NCBI GenBank assembly: GCA_036867785.1
Contig: CP145419.1
Span: forward strand, 124,001 to 188,000
Reading direction: 5' to 3'
Source: Plasmodiophora brassicae
Taxonomy: Eukaryota > Endomyxa: Phytomyxea > Phytomyxea > Plasmodiophorida
DNA: 64,000 nucleotides
Positions 8,814 to 18,102 of the stretch are shown here, piece after piece. The notes under the pieces are model-generated. The model searched no databases. It was not told where the DNA came from and saw only the letters and a program-made list of their open reading frames with translations. A program made the position numbers and the translations under genes. Each line of letters starts with the position of its first letter. The first letter of the stretch is position 1.

Positions 8814-10746
8814 CTATTGTGTATCGGATTGTTCCCATGCCTCACTTGGCGGATCACTGCCACGTGCTAGGGCCTCCAGTCGCGAAACGGCTAGGGACCT
8901 GGAAAGAGCGCACACCATTCACATAGGGTCGGCGAAACCTGGACCAGCAGGACCAACCTTCTGTCGCCGGCAGACAGAGATGAAGATGAACGGCGACGAA
9001 CGGCGGGTGGGGCGGTGTCATGCGATACCGGTTCGGATTCAGACGATGGCGGTTCCTGGGGCGCCACGTTATCATTACCCGGCTGACCTTCCGCTACTGG
9101 CTCGCGTTGTGGCCCTTGCGCTGCGACGTCGACAGGGCCGTTATTGAAGATGTCATCGATCGCACCGGCTAGATGGCCTCGTGCGCGTTGGAGGTGCACG
9201 CGCAGGGACTGCCGCGGCACGCCTGGAAACATCTCCGCTAGGCGGTTCAGGTCGCCTTCAGTGTCCCTGGACGGCCAAGGGCCTTGTGCGGCGAACCCTG
9301 CAGGACCGATGGGCACGCCGCGTACGACCTCGAACGACAGGGTCGGCATCCAGGTGGCCCACTGGCCCGTATTGAAATGGATCAAGCGTCGAAGGCTCCA
9401 TCCCTGGCGTCCGTTACGGGCCGCAGGCATCCCGTCGGCGGCAGCATCAGCAGCCGTAGCAGCAGGCGGGTTGTTGAGCAGGTCAGCCCTGCAGATCGGG
9501 CACGTGCGACGATACTTCATCCACTGCCGCAGACAGGTCAGGTGGAAGAAATGTGCACACGGCAACTTCTTCGTGCGTCCGAACTGGAGAACATCCCGGC
9601 AAATTGCACAGTGGTCGTTGAGTTCGCGAAGTTCTTCTTCGGAAGCGTCCAGGAACCGCGTGTTAATGTCATGAAGGACTCTCCTGTACGCGACCAGCGA
9701 CGAAATCCGGGTCGCTACCCGCAGGTACACGCTGCGGACGATCATGAAGAAGAACACGTCTTGTACTGCACACCACACGATTAGGTCCAACCAGGCCAGC
9801 CTGCTCACAATGGGCGTTACTCGAGAGCGACAGGCCGTGCATTGCCCAGGCATGGCCCAGGTGCGCCAGCGTTAACGAGTTGACGATGATATCAACAGCA
9901 CAGTCGACGTAGAACGCCTTCTGCGATTGGTCGTACAACGGGGCGGCTTCGGCGGATTGCATCATGAACGTGGCCATCTGCGGTATCCCAATCAGCACAC
10001 ACGGGTGTAAATCATGGCGATAAGCACCCGGACCCCATGAACGCAGGATATGCACGTCAGGACGGGCTCGATGAGCAGCATGAGAAGCGGCCGCCAGCCG
10101 ACGCTCTTGAATATCGTGTAGATAGCGCCCGCCCCTGCGTTGTTCACAGCGCACAGCGTTACAATTAGCGCAAGGATTCGCCATCGCTGTTCGTCGTGAG
10201 ACTCGAGACGAGCCAGCCGATGATTTGAAAGGTTGACGAGAAGCCGAATCTGACAGCGCGCGCAAGCTGGTCAGCCGAACCTTTTCCGACAGGGACACAC
10301 GATGAACGGACCGCTCCGAATATGGTGAAGACGATGAACCAGACGGTCAGGTCGGTGTACTGCGCACTGTACAGTGCTGTGAACAGGTACATGGCCTTGA
10401 ACATGACGAATGATCGAGTCAGGTCTTTACAGAACGATACTTCATCATCCGACAATGCTCGAAACACTGACAGCAGCACACGGCGTCAGATGGATGCGGC
10501 AAACACGTATCGACAAAGGAGGGCAGGCGGACCCGACTGATGTACCGTCCGAACAGAAAGCATCACGACCATGAGAATAAAGTTGAAGAGCGACAACGCG
10601 GCGACGGGCGACCCGAACGCCAGGACAAACAGCCGGGCGGGGGATAACGTTGGCGCCGGGGCGATCACGGCCATGATGGCGGCTGTGCTGACGGCGCTGT
10701 ACACCCATATCGGCGACGGCAATACCCGGTGTAGGATCGCACTCAT
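8814..10746 (-). CDS. gp78/AMFR-like membrane RING E3 ubiquitin ligase with CUE domain
   Basis: Six exons: 10746-10533, 10466-10297, 10249-10034, 9977-9832, 9800-8958, 8898-8814; 557 codons in consistent phase. A polytopic membrane N-terminal half leads into a RING-H2 (CAICRDVLQFG, then CAHFFHLTC, then CPICRADL). About 90 residues later comes a CUE domain (LAEMFPGVPRQSLRVHLQ). This order is that of gp78/AMFR, an ER-membrane ligase that ubiquitinates misfolded proteins for retrotranslocation; plant RIN2/3 are the nearest alternative. The C-terminal tail is Ser-rich. The exon 4/5 intron is only 31 nt. The first intron boundary is the least certain; the rest follow family spacing well. Confidence 0.85.
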
Positions 10747-10949
10747 GACGACTGCCTGCCACTGCCCAGGGCAGCCCTTGGCTCGGATTTTTGTGACGCG
10801 GTGGTGCCGCCACACTGTTTTGCCCGCATTTTTTGCGGGGCGGCAGTCATTTCCGTTTTGGCCGACGACTCGAGTATCTTTTGACACTGAACTTTTGTAC
10901 TGCTATCTGCTGACCGAAGTTATATGTGATATCTGCTTGACGTCACGAG

Positions 10950-11640
10950 CTACGACCGCGCATCGTGCCCGCTGGCCGTTGCTTGCCACGAACTCATTTC
11001 GGTAGCCGGCCATTTTAACAACTTCCTGGAACAGCAGACGCCCCGTGCGTCCACAAGGAGTTTGGCCTTCTGTTCTTTCAGAGCCTCGTCAGCAGGTTTG
11101 GGCGGAGCGCCGATTCGTGACGCTTAGTTTCTCGAACTGGCCGCTTGGCACGAAGACCCCAAGTGGTACGTCGACCATAAGAACTGGGCCCTGATCGACA
11201 ACACTCTGAACGGCTACCTCTGCTGACGTACCACCCTTAGGTCCGTCCGTACGACGTTGAGCTCGAGTACGGTACCACCAAATTTCCTCGTTTCTGACGA
11301 AATCGGTTTGGGAAAGTCGTTCGAACGGGCGCGCCAGATGCATTTCGACCACCCCAGCCTGCCATCAGTAACGTTGAACCGGATGCGGGCGACCTGATCG
11401 CCTCGGTCCTGCTCGTTGGTGCGAATGATGACGACACCATTGATGGCGTTGCATTGCCGGTCACCTCAAATCAGCACGGGCAGGCCATCGTCGATCATGA
11501 TTCATTGGAGCTCTGTGGGAAACCGAGTTGCGTTTATCCTTGCAGCAACGCGCTCACAAATGTCGAACAGTGGCATGCTAGCTACGTCATCGCCAGTCTG
11601 GCGACCGACCCATCAGCAGTGCGGCAACACGGGCCGTGAG
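10950..11640 (-). CDS. Partly resolved gene, unknown function
   Basis: Minus-strand exons seen with good splice sites: about 11440-11276, 11219-11122 and 11069-10950, the last two introns being 56 and 52 nt. The first contains VARIRFNVTDGRLGWSKCIW, the second VVDQGPVLMVDVPLGVFVPS. Upstream of 11440 the frame is broken by stops that need an intron I could not place, so start and N-terminus are unknown. The lower end faces the gp78-like promoter about 200 bp away. I do not recognise the family. The plus-strand open frame 11454-11639 over the same DNA looks like its shadow. Confidence 0.4.
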
Positions 11641-11670
11641 GTGATCGCCTAGAAGTCATTGATGCAATAA

Positions 11671-13172
11671 TTATCGCAACATGTGCCTGATGCCAACTAG
11701 CCATCGGTTCGGGTACGTATATGGGTTGGCGGACACGTTGTAATAATAGTTTAGCTTCGAGGAAGGCACGAGCTCGAAGCACGGTTGCGGGTCCCCGTGA
11801 GGCAACGGCTGGTCTGGCCAATGATGATGGGTTCAAGAAGTTCGCCGCCGCCGAGACAGTCGAACCGCGTCCGCATTGTCGTTAAGAACGTATTTCGTGT
11901 TGACGAGCGGCGCCGACTCATACGGCTGCTGTGCGTGTCCACATCATCCTGGAGCTCGGTCCCAATATCGGCAACCGCTGCCAGTCGCCTCTCTCTATGA
12001 TCGTTCCGTTCCCTGGCCTGCCCTGGCGTCAGTGCCCATCCAGTCGCACAATCGCAACATGACGCCACCGTTGCTGGGGCAGATCGAGGCGTTCGTTGAC
12101 CCGAGCCCGGCGTCGGTAACGCCCTTTGCCTTGCATGTGGTTTCTGCTTGTCGTCAATGCACGGCGTCGCGTCCGGCCTTGGCGTGTGTGCGAACCGAAC
12201 AATGGAATGGACGGCAGGTGGTCCATGCGTCAACGTCGTGCAGATCCCGTCCACCACCGTCGGAATCGGGTTCATCTTCTGTCTGTATGAACGCACCACG
12301 AATGTGGGCCCCATCTGACGGTGATCGACCTGCATCCGACGACGTCGTTTTCGTCGCGCCGTCCGCTCTCGGCAGATCGCTTGGACCTTTCAGCCGCTCT
12401 TAGGCCTTTCACACACGCCAGACAGGCGCCTGCCATTTACCTTTTGATCCAGCTTGTCGCGCGCCTCATCATTAGCGCGAAGCTGTTCGAGGGTATGTCG
12501 AACCTTGTCGCGCACCGTCCGGAAGGCCACAGGCGGTCGGAGGCCTCGAAACTCGACACGATTGGCAACCACAACGAACTGCGATGGACGGCGCCCGACA
12601 ACGCCTGGACACACTCTGGTCAGCTCTCAGGGTAGTGCATAGGCACGACACGTATCACGCCGACCAATGTAAAAGAAGCCTTTGCCGGTGCCCGGGTCAT
12701 CAGGCGAGACGACCACGACCTTCCCGTTGCCCCTCCAGGTGGCCGTGTCGGCTGTCGGGCGGCAGTTGTCCCGAGAGACGAACAAGTCGACGTCGCCGGT
12801 TATGCAGCGAACCGTGACGGACAGGGAATGGTGCCATGATGCAGGCCAGAGCACGCGAAAGAACGCGTACGCTAACGCATTGACATGGGCGGAATGTGGG
12901 ATCCCCAACTCCAACAGCCGGGCTACACAGAGTCACGTAAGGCACAGAGGATTGTCTAACACGTGATGACACGGGACGAACTCGTTCGTGTGGCACTGGA
13001 TGCACCCGTGACATCCATGGCTTCAGCGCGGGCGCGTTTGTTCCCGAGTTGTGCAGCAATGGCGCGCTCCAGGTCGTGCAGCGTGACCGCGGCGCCTAGG
13101 TGGGACATAAGGTTCACGCAGGCTCACGACACCAAACTGGCCTTGTGGGCGACCTTCTACCGGCGTCGCCAT
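11671..13172 (-). CDS. Multi-exon, probably secreted protein with a PPC-like segment
   Basis: A chain of short minus-strand exons from ATG 13172 to TAA 11671-11673, joined by about nine introns of 46-84 nt. The best block (about 12914-12645) reads SVTVRCITGDVDLFVSR, then GTGKGFFYIG, the pattern of prepeptidase C-terminal-like beta domains often found in secreted proteins. It is followed by a Cys-rich stretch (RCGCQSCRV) and by TCKAKGVTDAGLGSTNASI. The last exon ends SANPYTYPNRWLVGIRHMLR. Phases can be made to agree, but several choices are possible and two genes cannot be excluded. Function unknown. Confidence 0.4.
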
Positions 13173-13270
13173 TGCCGACAGGGCTGTCGTCTATTATTAT
13201 AGAGCGTACAGTGCAATGATCTGGGGCGAATTGCACAATATATATGAACGTGCTATGCCCGGGAACACAT

Positions 13271-13610
13271 TTAGGATGGTGGTGGAAGGTACGGGGCACT
13301 CTGGAGGGCCGACGCTGTGCCAGGGGATCGCGCCTGGAGCACTTGCAGCGCGGTGGCGCTCGCAGGCCCCAGCGACGAACGGGTCGGTGCTGTCAACGCG
13401 TTGAAGACGACGAGTGAGACCGGTGTGGACCGCATGCCCACATAAACGCGCTTGCGCGAAACCATCCTAACGTGCGCTCTGTTGTCCTCCGCTTGGATGA
13501 TGGCAGTGCCTCGTACTGCAGACGGCCGATCGCGTCTGCTCCCGAACCTATCCCCTCCGAACAGATTGATCCCACCTGGAACGAATGACGTCACGCGTAT
13601 GCCTGTATGT
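13271..13610 (-). other. Open frame of uncertain status between two genes
   Basis: A minus-strand frame ending at 13271 has a protein-like composition (TSFVPGGINLFGGDRFGSRR). It has no clear start and no family signature. It lies between the YHM2-like stop (13611) and the start at 13172. It may be a small gene, an unplaced exon or just spacer. Confidence 0.2.
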
Positions 13611-14891
13611 CTACGGTTTCGCCAGGTACGCCTTGATCTGGTCACCGCCGAACACCATGACGACGGTCAGGTAAACGGACAGGGCAATGCGGGGCGTGAC
13701 GCCCCGGAAGAACCCAGCGATGCCGTTGTTAGCATAGATATACTGGGCCGTCGATGTGATGGTCAGGCGTCTCGGTCGGTGCGGATGCCCCGCCATCGAC
13801 TGCATCTCCACGCGAATCACCTGCCCTCGACGTCAGGTGACGCTTACCGCCACACGTTATTTGCTACTACCTCGATCGGGTGGTTCCAGCAGGCAAGGGC
13901 GCCGCCGATCACGGACGCAGCGACCTTCTGCGTTGGCGTCGCTGTCGATGCCTCGTTACCACTTCGTCCTGTGATGATGCGTTCGGAGACACGAGCGATC
14001 CCGAGCCGAGATCCCCTGGAACGGCGCATTTCAGCTTGATGAAAGCCAATAGGCCAGGAAGCCTCACCAGTTCGTCATTTGCCGCAAGGCGACGGCGCTG
14101 ACGCCTTTGTACATGCCCGCGATTCCTTGCTGGCGGTAGATGTCAGCGGCCACTGCCCAGGTGGTCGTGGTCTGCCCCGTGCGCGTCTTATGCCGTGTTA
14201 CCTCCACCGTCTTCATGAATGTACAGAACCCCTATCGAACCATCACGTTGTACGTTTGCGACAGATCGCGCGCGTGCCGAACGAGGTGTACCATGGTGGT
14301 ATAGGCCTGGGCGAGGCCGCCGGCCATGCCACCGAGAAGGCCAGCCATACCAGGGGATGCCTAGCGGACGACGCATTCCCGTTAGACGGCCACACGCTGT
14401 ACGTATGCGGTTCACGCTCCAACGCTGAATCGGCGCTGCGCTTGATAGTCGACCTCCGATGCAACCAGCAACAGGACAGCTCCTTTAGTGGACGCTTCGA
14501 TCCAGGCCCACTGCCCTCAATATTGTTGACAACGTCAGAAGCGAACAGCGCGCCGGTCTATCGTCGTGGTTACGCACGGGAACCAGGCCTTGCCAGAATC
14601 CGCCCACGCCTCCGCGTTCGTAAATTTTACTGACGGCCGCCTTGAGGCCATCGCCCCGATTCGCCGCCATGTGCGTCTTGATGACTTCGAACGGCTGCCC
14701 TGGGTCGAGAGAATCACCATCGCGTCAGCGCCCCGCCACGCATGTCGCCGCCTCCGACCTAACGTCGACACCTCCCACGTCTGCAACGCCGCCCCAATCG
14801 CGACATTCTGCCAGGACACCGGCTTCTTATCGATGACAACACACGCTGCATTGTTTGCCGCCGCCGCCGCCGCCGCCGCCGCCGTCGTCAT
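13611..14891 (-). CDS. YHM2: Mitochondrial citrate/oxoglutarate-type carrier, YHM2-like
   Basis: Seven exons: 14891-14759, 14699-14578, 14510-14424, 14360-14292, 14231-14068, 14015-13871, 13820-13611; introns of 50-67 nt, 309 codons, all phases consistent. Mitochondrial carrier repeats show as [23 protein letters not shown], then [20 protein letters not shown] with [22 protein letters not shown], and a final repeat with WNHPIEV and [12 protein letters not shown]. The TMGFC...MKTVEVTR and RQMTNWGSR blocks are typical of yeast YHM2, an inner-membrane citrate-oxoglutarate antiporter. The N-terminus starts MTT plus a polyalanine run encoded by GCC repeats. It is divergent from the glycosyltransferase gene, about 195 bp apart, so they probably share a promoter region. 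Confidence 0.9.
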
Positions 14892-15085
14892 CGTTGACGC
14901 CGCCCAACGAATATTCCAAATGACGCGGCGGTTTTGCGCGTCTGCAGTTTTGCAGACGACCCATCATGACTGCATCTGCGACTGCCGTCAACTGCCTAAA
15001 CTCCATGTCCTGACAGCACGGAGCTACAGCTAACAATTGAATATCGGAGGGCTTCCACTGTGCCCAACTATAGGGGCAACGGTAG

Positions 15086-18004
15086 ATGCATCGTGGCCAT
15101 TCTCTCGCGTGCACTATACTCGCCATCGAGCTCGCATCCGTACTCGTTGATATCGTTCGATTTCCACAACGAGTGCAAACGTTTACTCACAAGTCACGAG
15201 CCAATGCGGGCGATGGCGTGGTGCCACTCTGGGTGCGTGCGCGCCCAAATGACGGGATTTTCCGCGTCTGCAGTTCTGAGTGCCAGTTGTCATTTGTATG
15301 GAATTGTTGTAATAAAGGGGTGTTTTTTACAAGCCTGTTTTTTACATGTAAAATACACCTCTCAGGAACCAACTTTACACTGTAAAATACAGGTAACGTA
15401 AGGGTTTCCCGATCCATCCCAGAGCCTTCGTTGTGCGTGCGTGTCGTCGTCGTCGGGGGCGAGCGGAATCACAAGTCCTGCAACCGCGTGCACTCCCGGC
15501 TACGCGCTCGACTATCGGGATGCAACGTTGAGCAAGGAACTGGGATCGCATTCAAGTGCCCAGATGAATCGCCGTACAAAGATACGCGAGATGACCCCCT
15601 TCACACGTTGAACCGGGTCGCTTGGTTCGGAAGTACGTGACTTTGACGAAGAGCCAGACGATGATTCCGATGACGAAGACGTAACTTCGACTGGAGTTCG
15701 CAGGGTTCGTTGGCATTGCCGAGCCAGGCACACTTGCCGAGGCGATTTCGGGCACACATTTGTACCCAGTTGGTGACGAAGAGATCATCAAATCTGGTCA
15801 GGTTGTCGGGACCGTGACCATGGTATGAAGGCGTACTGCGAGGGGGGCGCAACCCCCTGCTGTTTTAAACATGTTTTTTACGTGTAAAATACATGTATTT
15901 TACACTCCACCAGCCATTCTCTGTTTTTAACAATTCCATAGTCATTTGTCAATCTGGGTGCGCCGGTGCAAACGGATACCGTCGAGGCGGTCCTGGACCG
16001 TCACTGCGACCCCGGACGGTACCTGAGGAACATCTACGGCAGCCAGCCGATCCCGACGTTTGACGATGCGTACGAATGTCGACGGTTCACATCCGCATGC
16101 TACGATGGGTGGCGGTCGAACCCGGACTACGGCGACATGCGACAGGTCATCTCCATCCTCACCGAACAGCAAATTGACAAGGTGCCATTTGTGTGCAACC
16201 CATCTGAGCCTCTCTCATAACATCGTTCAGTACCTGCTAAATCCGCGTCGCGACCTGCTGAAGTTGGCAGTGCGCTGCGATATTCATCCGACAATGCGAC
16301 CGTCCTCGCGCTTATTTGAGCAGACACCAATTGCTGAGAATCTACGTCGACGCCTTCGGCTTCCGTTCTTTATGCGACGATCTGAAAGCGATGCCATGGA
16401 GAACACGTTGCGCTACCTGCTACACCACATGCGCTGTGGCGTCTACGTGCGGATTCAGTGCAACCGCTTGGCCATGTTTGTCCCGTTTGTAAATACTGAG
16501 TATCGGTATGGCCTCATGCTGCATCGCTTTTGTGTTGGTAACTGTTTGCACCAGGAACCCATGGAGTTCGCAGCTCAAATGGGACCCACGATTTAGGACG
16601 CTTGACGAGTACCTCGACGAGTGGCAACGTTTATACCATAAGATCGACATTATTGGAGACCCCTCGCGCTGGTGGGCAAACGGTAACTTGGTCTGCAATG
16701 TGGTGCCACCCGGGTTCTGGAATGGCCACGGTTCGCGCTCGTGACACGCGGTTCACGTTAGGCTGAGTCTGAAACCCATTTGGGCAGGAACGGTGGCTCT
16801 TCGTGATATGCTGGTGGAAACGTGCGCACGTTTCGACGTGGATGATTGTGAGTTCTTCGTCAACGTGCGTGATCACCCACAACTCAAGGCGGACCTTACC
16901 GACCCTTTTGACGCGTTCTGGGGATCATGTCCCCCGCCTGCGTTACCAGATGAGGTTCGCCGTGATAGGTACGTTATCGTGGCTGTCGTATCGCGCTCGT
17001 GTCTGATTACATTCAACAGTTATTGCCCAATCGTTTCGTCGTTCGTCGCCGACGATTTTGCTGATCTGCCGTTCCCGTCTGTCGACGACTGGGAGCTGGC
17101 TTCGCGTAAAGTCTTCCCGGGGGATTGCCGCGATCTGTACACACGTGTGATTCCGGATGTGCCCTGGAATGAACGCGTGTCGACGGCGTTCTTTCGAGGC
17201 AGCGCTACGGGTGCCGGTGTCACGGCTGCAACCAATCAGCGCTTGCAGGCCGCGTTGCTCTCCAAGCAATGGACGATGGACGACAGGTAGGTTCATGTTT
17301 ATTTCTGGTACGTTTCGCGAAACCGATTAAGGCCAAGGTACAATGGCCGCAATCCGATCGACGGGGTCGCGTTCCTCGATGCAGGCGTTACGTCGTGGAA
17401 TCCTCGGCACAAGAAAATGCCAGGGACTCCTCTGCAGTTTCTCGATCGCGAAAGCATTGAGGTTGCCCTGGTAAACCGCGTCCACATGCGGGATCAGATT
17501 CGCTTCAAGTTCGGAGAGCTCGCTCTGGACCGTCGATCGGTTGTGACGTTCGTCTTTTCCAGATACCAGCTGTACATTGCTGGCCATTGCGCCGCCGCCC
17601 GGTACTCGTTCTTGATGCAGAGCGGCTCCGTCATCATGCGTTGTGCGTCTCCTTCACGAAACGAATCTTCGCTCTGGTTCTTCCCATTGCTGGAACCATG
17701 GGTCGATCATGTCCCGGTCGCAGTACGCAGACAGTCATCGCGAACTTCACACGACGCACTCACCGGTCGACTGTCGAACAGGCCGACCTGTCTGATCTCG
17801 CCGAGCGCATCGCATGGTGCAAGCAACACGACCTGGAATGCGAACGCATCGTCGAGAATTGCAGGCGCCTGTACGACCGCTTCATCTCCAGGAATGGTTT
17901 GGGCCACCTGCCACCTCACCGCCCCTGGCTGCCCACTGACCGGCTTCTCCGCAGCACTCATGGAATACTGTTGCCTCGTCATAAACACGATAGCACAGCG
18001 TTAG
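15086..18004 (+). CDS. GT90/CAP10-like glycosyltransferase, one intron is a transposon
   Basis: Ten exons: 15086-15295, 15942-16181, 16231-16505, 16555-16730, 16788-16968, 17020-17286, 17338-17508, 17563-17722, 17782-17896, 17955-18004; 614 codons with every phase in agreement. The N-terminus (LACTILAIELASVLVDIVRF) looks like a signal anchor, as in Golgi type II glycosyltransferases. CAP10/GT90 features follow: NLVCNVVPPGFWNG, FFRGSATGAG, FLDAGVTSWNPRHKK, YQLYIAGHCAAARYSFLMQS, WFFPLLEPWVDHVPV and DLSDLAERIAWCKQHD. The family transfers sugars to proteins or polysaccharides in the secretory pathway (POGLUT/Rumi, fungal Cap10). Nine introns: eight are 49-59 nt, while the first (15296-15941) is a 646-nt inserted element. 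Donor sugar cannot be told. Confidence 0.85.
15289..15948. mobile_element. Non-autonomous TIR DNA transposon acting as an intron
   Basis: The element proper is 15297-15940 (644 bp). It has perfect 12-bp terminal inverted repeats, TATGGAATTGTT at the left and its complement at the right, and an 8-bp direct duplication GTCATTTG at 15289-15296 and 15941-15948. Subterminal T-rich motifs (TTTTTTACATGTAAAATAC types) recur in both orientations near the ends. An 8-bp duplication fits hAT or P superfamilies; the superfamily is not proven. Inside are short open frames with an acidic stretch (DFDEEPDDDSDDED) but no transposase I can recognise. Confidence 0.85.
15296..15941 (+). other. Predicted transposon-derived intron of the GT90 gene
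   Basis: The last G of the left target duplication plus the element start gives GTATGG, a strong donor also used by other introns here. The element end plus the first G of the right duplication gives CCATAG. A T-rich tract with TTTTAAC lies about 15 nt before the acceptor. Splicing leaves the reading frame open and adds only two codons (Ser-Phe) relative to the pre-insertion sequence. Confidence 0.75.
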
Positions 18005-18102
18005 AACGCCCATCTCGAGGAATGATGAGGGCGCCGTTCGAGTCGCCCGCCAATCCCGTCCATTCGTAACGCGCAGTCCGTGTGGTGCCGTTGCAGTTCC
18101 CA

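Noticed and set aside
11454-11639. Plus-strand ORF with protein-like composition
   Set aside because: It is antisense to minus-strand frames supported by splice sites; no leader or splice support of its own.
14860-14890. GCC repeat as a separate microsatellite feature
   Set aside because: It is the polyalanine stretch in the first YHM2-like exon; noted there.
14915-15280. Two similar CAAATGACG...GCGTCTGCAGTT stretches taken as a dispersed repeat
   Set aside because: Similarity is short and lies in a shared promoter region; too little to call a repeat family.
17327-17587. Minus-strand ORF with good composition over the GT90 gene
   Set aside because: The plus strand carries family motifs and consistent splice phases over the same DNA; this is its shadow.
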